Origin: Litorimonas sp965205225
GTDB lineage: Bacteria; Pseudomonadota; Alphaproteobacteria; Caulobacterales; Maricaulaceae
Direction of reading: 5' to 3'
Length of the DNA: 64,000 nt
Assembly (NCBI GenBank): GCA_965205225.1
Contig: CBDBFZ010000002.1
Span: forward strand, 372,001-436,000
Within the stretch, counting starts at the first letter, position 1. Every line of letters starts with the position of its first letter. The notes under the pieces are model-generated. The model was not told the origin of the DNA, made no database searches, and worked only from the letters and a program-made list of their open reading frames with translations. Positions 33,958-42,092 of the stretch are shown here, piece after piece. A program made the translations under genes and the position numbers.

Positions 33958-35723
33958 TGTCCGCTTACCCCTTCGATCAAGGCCATTTCATCGGCTGACA
34001 GGCCATAGAGGCTGGCTACTATTTCATTGAGCTCATGACGGTCGTTTGTCTCAGAAAACCGCTTCAAGCGTTCGCGCATCGGCGCGCTCACGCTTTCCCA
34101 CCGGGGAAGCCTGATCCGCCGTAAATACTGCGCCTGAAACCGCAAGTATCCACCGTGCATCTTGGTCGAGTAGAGCGAAACGAAGAGGCGGGCGATGCCG
34201 GAACGCATGACAGCTTGTAATGCATGCACATCCCACTCGTCGGACGTGATGAAATAAAGGTTGTGGTGCGGATAGAACGTACCGCCTTCATAGACGATAG
34301 ACGCATCGCCTTTGATATCGGGGATCAGAAGCTTTTCGCGACAGGCGAGCTCAGGATAAATGCGGTCGATAGTGCGATACCAGTTTTGCGGGGCTTTGGT
34401 GGCGACATGCCGCCCCGCAATCTGCTCATGACGTTCTTCCAGGTAGAGCTTGAGCTTTGGGAAGTCCTCGAGATTGACGAGTTTGCCGCCGTCGCCAAAG
34501 GGGTTGATCACCCCCTTGCCCCGCCACTCGACATGCCCCTCGCGAATGTCCTTCGTCATCACAAGAGGCAACTTTCGGGACGGCTCAACGTCCAGCTCGT
34601 CGAAATCTGCAATAAATGCCTTGTCTGCGCCGGTCGCAACTCCGATCCCAACCTTGCACCCGGTGTCCTCAATTGTCGGGAACACGGCCTCGAGGCCGCG
34701 AACAAGTGCAAGCGCATCGAAGTCTTCAAGAATCCACGGCTCTCCGCCTATCGCGATCTTGTCGATCTCGCGCACATCGCTCGAGGTCTTAAGCTTTGGC
34801 TTCGTGAGCTCGCGTGCCAGACGACCAAGAATTTTTCCGCTAATCTCTGGCCGTGCAAAGACCCGCGTGATGTTGTTCCCTTGGCCAGGCTCGCGGCGCT
34901 CAATCACTGTGATCGCCGGATAAGCTCTTACCTCAGAGTGAAATGCATCCGTGCCAACCATGTCGACGTAAGTGGCAAGGTGATACGTCTTGCTAATGAG
35001 CTCGCGGAGCTTTTTGCCATAGCGGTTCTTCATCCACCGATCCGCGCAAATAAAGCTTAACTTTCCCCCTGCCCCCAGAAGTCTAAGCGATTGTTCGATG
35101 AACGGAACATAGATATCGGCACGATCGTAGATCGTGCTGTAACGTTGCCGGTATTCGCCCATGAGTATATTGGGAACGACTTCCTGGCGCACATAAGGTG
35201 GGTTACCTACGGCGTGTGTAAAATCCTGATCGAAGTTACAGAGTAAAAAGTCACCCTGTATTAGCCACGTATCAAGCAGCACTTCGGCGTTCTTTTCGGA
35301 AACGCCCTTCTCAATCATCATGGCGCGCATGGCTTGGCGGTTGCGTTCAAAGGTTTTGCGGTGGAGCTCAACGCCACAGATCGCAGGCGCAAGTCTTTCA
35401 AAGCTAAGACCATTGAGCTCACGTTGCGCGGCAATCAAGAGGCGCTCGATGGCCGGAAGAATGAAATCACCGTCACCAAAAGAAGGCTCGAGGAGACGGA
35501 AGTCTGTCAAAGGCTGATCAACAGTGTAGCCGACGAGATCGAGAATGAAGTCCACGACTTCGCGCTTTGTGTAGATCGCTCCACGTTCCTCAATGCCACT
35601 GTTGCTCGCAAGCTGCTCTACCGCCTCTGTGATCGGACAGAAATCTTGAAAGGACGGTTGGACTGATAACGAGTGTCTCATAGAGCTCTTCTTGGAATCG
35701 AACAATTCAGGAACATCATGCAT
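33954..35723 (-). CDS. type II adenine-specific DNA methyltransferase (PaeR7I/Eco57I-like)
   Basis: This 589-residue N6-adenine methylase has SAM motif I as LEPSFGDGDFILPA, the catalytic motif IV as VGNPPYVRQE, and a C-terminal target-recognition region of the Eco57I/TaqI type. It is the first gene of the leftward operon MTase-REase-OLD-HsdM tail and should modify the site cut by the next gene. An internal ATG (MRHSLSV) about 13 codons in is an alternative start. Five CTCGAG sites lie within the methylase and nuclease genes. Confidence 0.88.
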   Translation of the reverse strand: MHDVPELFDSKKSSMRHSLSVQPSFQDFCPITEAVEQLASNSGIEERGAIYTKREVVDFILDLVGYTVDQPLTDFRLLEPSFGDGDFILPAIERLLIAAQRELNGLSFERLAPAICGVELHRKTFERNRQAMRAMMIEKGVSEKNAEVLLDTWLIQGDFLLCNFDQDFTHAVGNPPYVRQEVVPNILMGEYRQRYSTIYDRADIYVPFIEQSLRLLGAGGKLSFICADRWMKNRYGKKLRELISKTYHLATYVDMVGTDAFHSEVRAYPAITVIERREPGQGNNITRVFARPEISGKILGRLARELTKPKLKTSSDVREIDKIAIGGEPWILEDFDALALVRGLEAVFPTIEDTGCKVGIGVATGADKAFIADFDELDVEPSRKLPLVMTKDIREGHVEWRGKGVINPFGDGGKLVNLEDFPKLKLYLEERHEQIAGRHVATKAPQNWYRTIDRIYPELACREKLLIPDIKGDASIVYEGGTFYPHHNLYFITSDEWDVHALQAVMRSGIARLFVSLYSTKMHGGYLRFQAQYLRRIRLPRWESVSAPMRERLKRFSETNDRHELNEIVASLYGLSADEMALIEGVSGQ

Positions 35724-35745
35724 CTTTTTAGCATAGGGTGTGTGG

Positions 35746-35854
35746 GTATTGCCAAATTATTGTGACGTGTGGGGGGCTGGTCCGGTGTGTTTCATGCGGT
35801 CATTTCCAGGGCTCGTCAATCCACACCCGAAATGCGTCGGAACGGGCGTGGCGG
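35746..35854 (+). repeat. right copy of the ~110-bp direct repeat
   Basis: Direct-orientation partner of 30507-30618; about 95 percent identical by eye. It lies just upstream of the methyltransferase start, so it may also hold the island operon's promoter. Confidence 0.85.
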
Positions 35855-36006
35855 CAGGCAATTGATGAGAGTTTGTAACGGCGGGGCTGGCAGAGAACGT
35901 TGATCTGGTCATGAGCGGAGGACCCTCCGGGGTGACTTGACATGCCCCATGATTATCTCCCGCCGTCGCATTGGACGATGAGAGATCTCGGCCCTGTTGT
36001 TCGGGT

Positions 36007-36051
36007 CCCTGTTTTCTGGGCCCCTGTTTTCTGGGCCCCTGTTTTCTGGGC
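36007..36051 (+). repeat. three perfect 15-bp tandem repeats
   Basis: The unit CCCTGTTTTCTGGGC occurs three times without a mismatch. Each unit is itself partly palindromic (CCC...GGG). It lies between the direct repeat and the IS3-like remnant. A slippage-prone noncoding repeat is the simplest reading. Confidence 0.9.
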
Positions 36052-36155
36052 CCTTATGCGCCCGGTGGTCCGCACCGGGCGCAAGATCTTGAGGTGAAAG
36101 GGGTCCGTTTTGGTGTTCGTTTTGCAGTGGTTTTCTTGAAGAGGAGAAAACCCCT

Positions 36156-36431
36156 ATGGCACAAAGACGATACTCGACAGAGCAGATTATTGCCGCTCTG
36201 GAGCCGGTCGAGGAGCCGGTCGAACTGGGCCTCCCAGTTGCGGATCTCATCCGGCAGATGGGCATCACGGAACAGACTAACGGTGGAGTGAAGCAGATAG
36301 AAATCGATTTGCATTTCGACCAGACTGCCTCTCAGGATCAAAATCCCGCTCTTGCACTCTGCCGTAACGCGGTTAGGTCTAAGTTAGGCTTGGATGCAAG
36401 ACGGGACCGAGACTTCCATGAATTATTATGA
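36156..36431 (+). pseudogene. truncated IS3-type transposase OrfA
   Basis: The frame begins after a good ribosome site (AGGAG) with MAQRRYSTEQIIAALE and then LPVADLIRQMGITEQT, which is the helix-turn-helix start of IS3/IS911-type OrfA proteins. A 12-base internal duplication (coding EPVEEPVE) expands the first helix region. After ITEQT the usual YxWR-x-KYGG is deleted to a short NGGVKQIE and the rest is unrelated. No OrfB or matching inverted ends follow. A dead fragment. Confidence 0.6.
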
Positions 36432-37551
36432 TCGCAACAGCAATGGCGACGTGCGCTGGTATGACTGGATTGCCGTCTTCTGGTTGACCATCATGACCTG
36501 GATGTTCGGGCAACTTGCCTTCACTTCGCCTTTCATCGGCATGCTGGCGGATCTTGACCCTGACAGCGCGGCGCAGCTCAACGAGTTGATGTCGGCGAGC
36601 ATGACCACCGAAGTCTTGGCGCAAATCGGTTTCGGCATGTTTCTGTTTACGCTTGGCTGCCTCATGGCAGCGATTGGCTTTGGCGTTCATTATCTGGGGG
36701 CAAAGGGTCGCGGGTCGCTTGTGACAGGCCTGATCGGCGCATTTCTGACCTTCTTGGGGGGCAGACTTTTTCTGCTCGTGAATGGAGAGATGGGCGAGGC
36801 GAACACGCTCATTCTCTCGGTCATTGGCCTGACTCCCTTCGCCCATTTTCTGGTGCTAATAACCTTTCCAGCCGCATTGGTCGGACTGTATCTGGGGTGG
36901 AAGATCGTGCACCGGCTTCCGCTCAAGGACCTGCACACGGCCTGGGCGCAGTTTCGCTGGCGGCGCGTTTTAGAGTCGTTCATCATAATGTGGATCGTCC
37001 TTGGCGCTTACAGCCTGATCACAAGCCAGTTTAGAGAGACACCGGCTGAGTTCGTGTTCGACGCGTCGCGCTTCCTACCCTACGCCATTCTGTCGCTTCT
37101 GCTTTTTCCAATCCAGAGCGCGACGGAAGAGATCGTTGTCCGCGGCTATATGAATAAGGGCCTGACCCACATGTTGCGGAACAAATGGGTAGTCTTCGTT
37201 CTGACCAGCGGCCTGTTCATGGCGTTGCATTTTGCCAATCCGGAAGCGCAGGCAGTCGCGGAGACCGGTAATCTACCGATTGTCATGAGTGGCTACTTCT
37301 TCTTTGGCTTCGCAGCCTGCCTGATGGTTCTGATTGATGACGGGTTGGAATCCGCGATCGGCGTACATGCCGGCAACAACACGTTCGTGGCCATTTTCGT
37401 AAATTATGAGAACACAGCTTTCCCAACTCCGTCCGTCTGGCAGGTTCAATCGGAGCCTATGTCGGATTTTATCAATATCATCATTATCCTGACCATTGTA
37501 CTGGGTATCCTCTATGTCACGCGGCGTCCTAGGCCTGAGTCCCAGGCCTGA
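36418..37551 (+). CDS. CPBP-family intramembrane metalloprotease (CAAX/Abi type)
   Basis: A ~377-residue polytopic membrane protein with about eight hydrophobic helices. The family motifs are present in order: EEIVVRGYMNKG (EExxxR), FMALHFANPEA (the FxxxH element) and GVHAGNNTF (the third motif with H and N). Such proteases cleave within membranes; some give phage or bacteriocin immunity. I use the ATG at 36418 (MNYYDRNSNGD); an ATG at 36394 is possible and neither has a strong ribosome site. The last codons and the stop lie inside a 13-bp tandem repeat, so C-terminal length may vary between strains. Confidence 0.85.
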   Translation: MNYYDRNSNGDVRWYDWIAVFWLTIMTWMFGQLAFTSPFIGMLADLDPDSAAQLNELMSASMTTEVLAQIGFGMFLFTLGCLMAAIGFGVHYLGAKGRGSLVTGLIGAFLTFLGGRLFLLVNGEMGEANTLILSVIGLTPFAHFLVLITFPAALVGLYLGWKIVHRLPLKDLHTAWAQFRWRRVLESFIIMWIVLGAYSLITSQFRETPAEFVFDASRFLPYAILSLLLFPIQSATEEIVVRGYMNKGLTHMLRNKWVVFVLTSGLFMALHFANPEAQAVAETGNLPIVMSGYFFFGFAACLMVLIDDGLESAIGVHAGNNTFVAIFVNYENTAFPTPSVWQVQSEPMSDFINIIIILTIVLGILYVTRRPRPESQA

Positions 37552-37632
37552 GTCCCAGGCCTGAGTCCCAGGCTTGAGTCCCGGGCCTGAGTCCCAGGCT
37601 TGAGTCCCGGGCCTGAGTCCCAGGCTTGAATC
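37531..37632 (+). repeat. 13-bp tandem repeat, seven units plus a partial one, covering the end of the protease gene
   Basis: The unit RGGCYTGAGTCCC is repeated seven times from 37531 to 37621, followed by a degenerate eighth. Units alternate between AGGCCTGAGTCCC, AGGCTTGAGTCCC and GGGCCTGAGTCCC. Thirteen is not a multiple of three, so gain or loss of units changes the reading frame at the C-terminus of the upstream gene; at present the stop TGA falls in the second unit. Confidence 0.92.
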
Positions 37633-37750
37633 AATCACAATTTCTGATGCTCAATCCATAGATTGATCCGCAGGCGAACCGCCTTTCACCAAGCGAACGC
37701 CTATGTTAGCCAAGAAGATGAATCCAGCCAGCAGGTGAGAGGGGGAGATT

Positions 37751-39325
37751 GTGTCAGACATTAGCAAGAAGATCTTTTCCATCGACCCTGAACCCGATGA
37801 AGAGCCTATCGCCCTCATCCCCGAACCCATTGAAGACGAGATCCTATCTGACGCTGCTGAGCCGGAGGATATGGATTCCGAGATAGCGGAAGACTATGGC
37901 AAATTTGGGCTGCAAACCGATGTCAACATCCCAACCACAATCTTTCGTCCCATTATCGAGCTTGTCGACCCCGAAGATGATGATCCTGAGGATGAAAATG
38001 ACTTGCTGCCAGACACGGAGCTGAGCGAACCACCCATTACACTCATGCAGCCGGACCAGATCGTCTCTCAACCGAATGAAGCCGCGTCAGACATGATCGC
38101 GGTTGATATGATTGCCCCGATTCGTCCCTCTGGTTTAGAGTCTTCATATGACACACCGTCACGCTTCGGCTGGATCGGGCCTCTTCTGGCCGTATTGACT
38201 GCGACCGGCGTGGGCGTTCTGGCCTATGCCTATATTCAGGAGGTTGAAACGGTTTCAGCCATCGGGCTCGCCGGGCTTGTCATGGCCGTATTCGTATCGA
38301 CCGCGACCACTATGATACTCTGGGTCAGTTTGCGGGCCCTCGGACGCACTCAGTCAGCAGCAATGCAGCTAGCCACCATTTCGGATCGCCTGACGCATGC
38401 TGATGAGACTGTCACAGCTGATATTTCGCGCATGTCCAGCGCCATCCGCCGCGAACTCGCCCAAGTCGATAGCCGCCTGGCACAGACCCGGCGCGAACTG
38501 TCCATCATGGAAGGCGAGTTGCGCGCGCTGCAATCCCGTATGGACGGCGCCAAATCGATGGATCTTGTCCTCGACATCCCCGAAACCAAACAGACGCCCC
38601 CTTCCGGGCGTCTGAACTTAAAGCCTCTGGACTCAGACTTCCCACCGTTCGAACCTGATACGCTCGCCATTCCTGAACCGCACGAAGACCAGACTCTTGA
38701 CCTCATCGAACCGCTTAAATTGCCGGTGGATATGATTCAGCCTCAACCATCCACATCGACCCTTCCAGATCCCGACCTTATTCGTCGTTCTAGTGGAGAT
38801 GCATCCTTAGGGCGAATGTTCGAACGGGCCAAAAAGGACGAACAGGGTGAGGAAGACTGGCGTTGGCGCGATATAGTCAGCGCGGTGGATCCGATCACCA
38901 AAGATGTGGCCAAAGCGGAGCATTCGAGGATTGATCGCCCGCCGCCCGGTGTCCCTTTAAGCCCGCCGCCGCCTGAGCCAAAATTACCCGATGGATCGGA
39001 CATTATAGCCCGTCTTTGCGAAGTTGAGCTTGCGCCAAGTGCCGTGGTTGATCAGGGAACAATTATTGATGCGACTGAGGCCCGGCATAGGGGCGGGGAA
39101 GCTGTGCAGTCGGAGATTGTTTTTTCGCGTTTAAATGCGCCTGTGATCCATCTGCGCGGCATATTGTCGAGCGATCTGGAATTCCGTCTGCGCGCAGAGA
39201 ATTTCCGGCGAAATTTTGACACATATTTCCAGTCCCAGCGGGATCAGACCAAGATCCGCTCTGAATTGCAGACAGCCAGCGGCCGGGCCTATCTTCTCTG
39301 CGCCGCTGCGCTGACGGCGTCGTGA
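37751..39325 (+). CDS. acidic two-helix membrane protein with coiled coil, unknown function
   Basis: A 524-residue protein starting at GTG 37751 behind a strong purine-rich ribosome site. Residues 1-140 are very acidic and proline-rich (repeated PEP, PED). Two membrane helices follow (about 140-162 and 168-192). A heptad-like segment (about 205-265) then suggests a coiled coil, and a proline-rich linker leads to a C-terminal ~110-residue conserved-looking part. No family recognised. It overlaps the next gene by 4 bp (GTGA), so it is likely cotranscribed with the pseudouridine synthase. The soluble termini probably face the cytoplasm. Confidence 0.75.
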   Translation: MSDISKKIFSIDPEPDEEPIALIPEPIEDEILSDAAEPEDMDSEIAEDYGKFGLQTDVNIPTTIFRPIIELVDPEDDDPEDENDLLPDTELSEPPITLMQPDQIVSQPNEAASDMIAVDMIAPIRPSGLESSYDTPSRFGWIGPLLAVLTATGVGVLAYAYIQEVETVSAIGLAGLVMAVFVSTATTMILWVSLRALGRTQSAAMQLATISDRLTHADETVTADISRMSSAIRRELAQVDSRLAQTRRELSIMEGELRALQSRMDGAKSMDLVLDIPETKQTPPSGRLNLKPLDSDFPPFEPDTLAIPEPHEDQTLDLIEPLKLPVDMIQPQPSTSTLPDPDLIRRSSGDASLGRMFERAKKDEQGEEDWRWRDIVSAVDPITKDVAKAEHSRIDRPPPGVPLSPPPPEPKLPDGSDIIARLCEVELAPSAVVDQGTIIDATEARHRGGEAVQSEIVFSRLNAPVIHLRGILSSDLEFRLRAENFRRNFDTYFQSQRDQTKIRSELQTASGRAYLLCAAALTAS

Positions 39326-40371
39326 ACGACACAGGGCGTGATCCAGGACATTGGGAAGCGTGCATGGCAGAGGAGGGCGATGCGGGTCAACGCATGGATA
39401 AATGGTTGTCAAGCTGGACTGAACTGTCTCGCGCGCGGATCAAGGCGCTGGTCGAATCCGGTCAGGTTCGGGGAAACGGAACCCTTATTCGCAAACTGAC
39501 GGGCAAGGTGAAGCCCGGCGTCGAATATGCCGTCCATGTCCCGCCGCCTGTGGACGACACACCCAGGCCGGAAGATATTCCGCTCTCCATCCTGTATGAA
39601 GATGAATATCTTATCGTGATTGATAAACCGTCTGGACTGACGGTTCATCCCGCTCCGGGGTCCCGGTCCGGCACTCTGGTCAACGCATTGCTGTTCCACT
39701 GCGCGGATAGCCTGTCGGGCATTGGCGGCGTGATGCGGCCAGGCATTGTTCATCGGCTCGACAAGGACACGTCGGGCGTGATGGTTGTCGCCAAGACCGA
39801 CGCAGCGCATTGCGGCCTGACCAAACAATTCGCCAAACACTCAATGGAACGCGCCTATGTCTGCCTCGTGCGGGGGCGTCCCAATCCGCGAACCGGATCA
39901 ATAGAGACTCGTCTGGCCCGCGCACCGCATGATCGTAAGAAACAGGCTGTTGTCCGCGGCACGCACAATAATCTGAAATTCTCTGATCATGGTCGCCATG
40001 CCATCACCTATTATGAGAGTTTGAGAGGATTTGGTCAGAAGAAAAATGCCAGTGTCGGCACCCCCGTCGTCGCTGAAGTCGAGTGCCGACTTGAGACTGG
40101 GCGAACGCACCAGATCCGCGTTCAAATGGCACATATTGGTTGCCCACTGCTCGGCGATCCGCTCTACGGCAATCACAAATCATTCCTGTCTGACAAGTCA
40201 GAGATTGAATCACGCGTGCGGGACGCCGTCGCCGCCTTCAAGCGCCAAGCGCTTCACGCCCGCTCTCTCGGTTTCATCCACCCCGTGACGAAAAAAGAAT
40301 TATCGTTCGAAACGCCGCCGCCGGGTGATTATCAGGCCCTGATTTCGGCGCTAGAATCTCTGCCAGCCTAA
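39322..40371 (+). CDS. rluD: RluA/RluD-family 23S rRNA pseudouridine synthase
   Basis: RluD-type enzymes isomerise uridines in helix 69 of 23S rRNA. The protein has an N-terminal S4 RNA-binding domain (RMDKWLSSWTELSRARIKALVESG), the active-site motif HRLDKDTSGVMVVAKT with the catalytic Asp, and GRTHQIRVQMAHIGCPLLGDPLYG. The GTG at 39322 overlaps the upstream stop; an ATG at 39364 gives MAEEGDAGQRMDKWL and may be the true start. At 349 residues it is near the usual length. Confidence 0.9.
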   Translation: MNDTGRDPGHWEACMAEEGDAGQRMDKWLSSWTELSRARIKALVESGQVRGNGTLIRKLTGKVKPGVEYAVHVPPPVDDTPRPEDIPLSILYEDEYLIVIDKPSGLTVHPAPGSRSGTLVNALLFHCADSLSGIGGVMRPGIVHRLDKDTSGVMVVAKTDAAHCGLTKQFAKHSMERAYVCLVRGRPNPRTGSIETRLARAPHDRKKQAVVRGTHNNLKFSDHGRHAITYYESLRGFGQKKNASVGTPVVAEVECRLETGRTHQIRVQMAHIGCPLLGDPLYGNHKSFLSDKSEIESRVRDAVAAFKRQALHARSLGFIHPVTKKELSFETPPPGDYQALISALESLPA

Positions 40372-40751
40372 CCTTCCATAATTGTTCGGATGCAAACGCT
40401 ATCGAGCCAAAAACCTGCTCTCTAGGGCGGCAGTAAATGCTGAGTGCGTGGTAGTGGACGCAGCCTGGCGCTAGCTTGTCTCACGGCTGATTTCCCTACT
40501 TTACAGGGAATTTACAGGGAAAACGGGTCTTTTCTTTATGAATCCAGCCGCAACATGTATTTTTGACCGTGAAAACTATTGAATTACACATATTTATTGC
40601 GGAATTCCCTACTGATTCCTAACAGGGAAATTTACCTCGTTCGGCAGGGAATGATTTTGATAGAACAGGCTATATTTGATGACATGATCAGGGAGAATGG
40701 GTTGCGGGGCCTCATCAATGACATAGGGTGATGCCTGTCAGGCGGGTTCAA
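40372..40751. other. 380-bp gap with clustered AGGGAA/TTCCCT motifs
   Basis: No gene is seen. From 40492 to 40521 the sequence reads TTCCCT...ACAGGGAATTTACAGGGAA, and a second cluster at 40603-40652 holds TTCCCT, then AACAGGGAAA and CAGGGAA. The motifs face each other, forming imperfect inverted repeats. The stretch marks the switch from core genes to the accessory region. It could be a repressor or recombinase binding region, or a remnant of a mobile element end. Confidence 0.5.
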
Positions 40752-41597
40752 TCAGTTGAACCGCTGATAACGATCATAGCTTGTCTCAATCCCGAGTTCG
40801 TCTTCATCGTCAGTTTGTGGCCCGATCAGCAGAGTCATCTGGAACCCTTTGGATTGCCCCAGCGTTTGTATCTCTAGACTCTCCGTCGTGGGACTCTGCA
40901 GCCAGACATCGGTCTCAGCTTCAAAGACGTCCGAGGGTCCTGAATTTGCGTTTTGCGCAATTTGCGGAAGTTTTTGCTTGTTCCAGACCAAGATCCTCGG
41001 GAAATCATCGCCCTTGGCAATATATCGAATCTTGTCTGTCTGGCTAAAGACAATCGCTATTGGATCGTCATGGGTCTCTACATAACGGTTCGCGGCAGCC
41101 TCGCGACTCACGGCGAGGTCATTTGCTATTTCGATGACGTGCCGAAGATCGGGTGAGGGCCTTAAATGCGGCGTCAATTTGTAGCGAGGCATAAGCAATT
41201 CTGACGCAAACCGGTTGGCTTCAATTTCTTTCTGAACGTGATTCGAAAACCGTCCCCGGCTGGCATGGGCGCGAAAATCCTTTTTCGAGCATTGTAACCC
41301 GAACGCTCCATTCTCGTCCTTGCTGCCATAAGGAACATGACCACGATTGATAAAATGCCCCAGTTCATGGGCGATGGTGAATCGCTGACGGCTGAGGCTT
41401 GCGCCTTGTTTGATGGCTATTGCCCCGTTTGACTTATTTGTCGGCGTAATCAACGCCCCTTCGCAGCCTTTGAGGTCCTTAGTGGCAATCAACTTTATAT
41501 CGAGGCCATATGCGATGGCGTCGACCGGAACAGGACCATCTCGCTCACCCAACTGCTTATGAATGGCGAGCGCTAGCTTTGCCGGGTTCTGCCCCAC
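40752..41597 (-). CDS. ImmA/IrrE-family metallo-endopeptidase
   Basis: The 281-residue protein contains the zinc protease motif HELGHFINRGH in the expected context (RFTIAHELGHF) and a C-terminal region with a second Glu region after it (EIEANRFASELLMP). ImmA-type proteases cleave phage-type repressors to induce mobile elements. The start is GTG 41597; the frame is open back to the upstream regulator's stop, in the same frame, so a fused ancestor is possible. The upstream XRE gene (60 bp away) is the probable cleavage target. Confidence 0.85.
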   Translation of the reverse strand: MGQNPAKLALAIHKQLGERDGPVPVDAIAYGLDIKLIATKDLKGCEGALITPTNKSNGAIAIKQGASLSRQRFTIAHELGHFINRGHVPYGSKDENGAFGLQCSKKDFRAHASRGRFSNHVQKEIEANRFASELLMPRYKLTPHLRPSPDLRHVIEIANDLAVSREAAANRYVETHDDPIAIVFSQTDKIRYIAKGDDFPRILVWNKQKLPQIAQNANSGPSDVFEAETDVWLQSPTTESLEIQTLGQSKGFQMTLLIGPQTDDEDELGIETSYDRYQRFN

Positions 41598-41657
41598 CTC
41601 TTCAATCGCAAATCGATCAAAGCTTAACGTCTCTTGGCGCGAAGTGAGGGTCAGAAG

Positions 41658-41981
41658 TCAGTCATCCAAATTTTTGAGAAGCGACTGCATCATGTCTTTG
41701 AATATCTTGCGGTCATTCTCGTCAAGGGTACTGGCCTGTCTAAACATTCCGGCAAGCTCTGCGTCGGCATCTTTTGCATCAGTGTCTTCGCCGACGATAT
41801 AGCTCACGCTAACACGGTAATAGTCAGCCAAGCGCGTGACGAGTGCCATTGATGGATTTGTCTTTCGCTCTTTCTCAAGTTCCCAGATGTGTGCCTTTGA
41901 AACACTCACAGCATCGGCCACATCCTGTAGCGGAACAGCCTTTTTTTCCCTCAGTTCAAAGAGGCGTCTCCCAAGTGACAT
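41658..41981 (-). CDS. XRE-family transcriptional regulator (probable repressor)
   Basis: A 107-residue DNA-binding protein with a Cro/C1-type helix-turn-helix (LQDVADAVSVSKAHIWELEK) and a DYYRVSVSYIVGED tail typical of phage-like repressors. Paired with the downstream ImmA protease and transcribed away from the methylase gene. The region upstream (41982-42092) carries two AGCTTACGTA sites that could be its operators, controlling both itself and the methylase. Confidence 0.85.
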   Translation of the reverse strand: MSLGRRLFELREKKAVPLQDVADAVSVSKAHIWELEKERKTNPSMALVTRLADYYRVSVSYIVGEDTDAKDADAELAGMFRQASTLDENDRKIFKDMMQSLLKNLDD

Positions 41982-42009
41982 ATCTCTCTCCTAGTCGCTT
42001 GTTCATAAC

Positions 42010-42067
42010 AGCTTACGTATAATATATCAGGGGTTGACAATGCAATGTGTTTTTTATAGCTTACGTA
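42010..42067. promoter_or_regulatory. divergent promoter region with two AGCTTACGTA sites
   Basis: AGCTTACGTA occurs at 42010-42019 and again at 42058-42067; each includes the palindrome TACGTA. Between them lies TTGACA (42034-42039), a good -35 for the rightward methylase gene, with a poor -10 about 15 bases on. One site would overlap that -10. The spacing of 48 bp centre to centre is compatible with cooperative binding of the divergent XRE repressor. Inference from pattern only. Confidence 0.5.
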
Positions 42068-42092
42068 AAACGCGTCTTAAATAGGAACCGCA

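Larger units (their letters stand above)
35724..36155. other. 432-bp junction region with repeats
   Basis: No gene. It contains the right copy of the ~110-bp direct repeat (35746-35854), the upstream region of the restriction operon, and three tandem 15-bp units (36007-36051). A stretch around 35935-35955 (TGACATGCCCCATG) could be an old insertion-sequence end belonging to the IS3-type remnant that follows, but no partner end was found. Confidence 0.45.
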
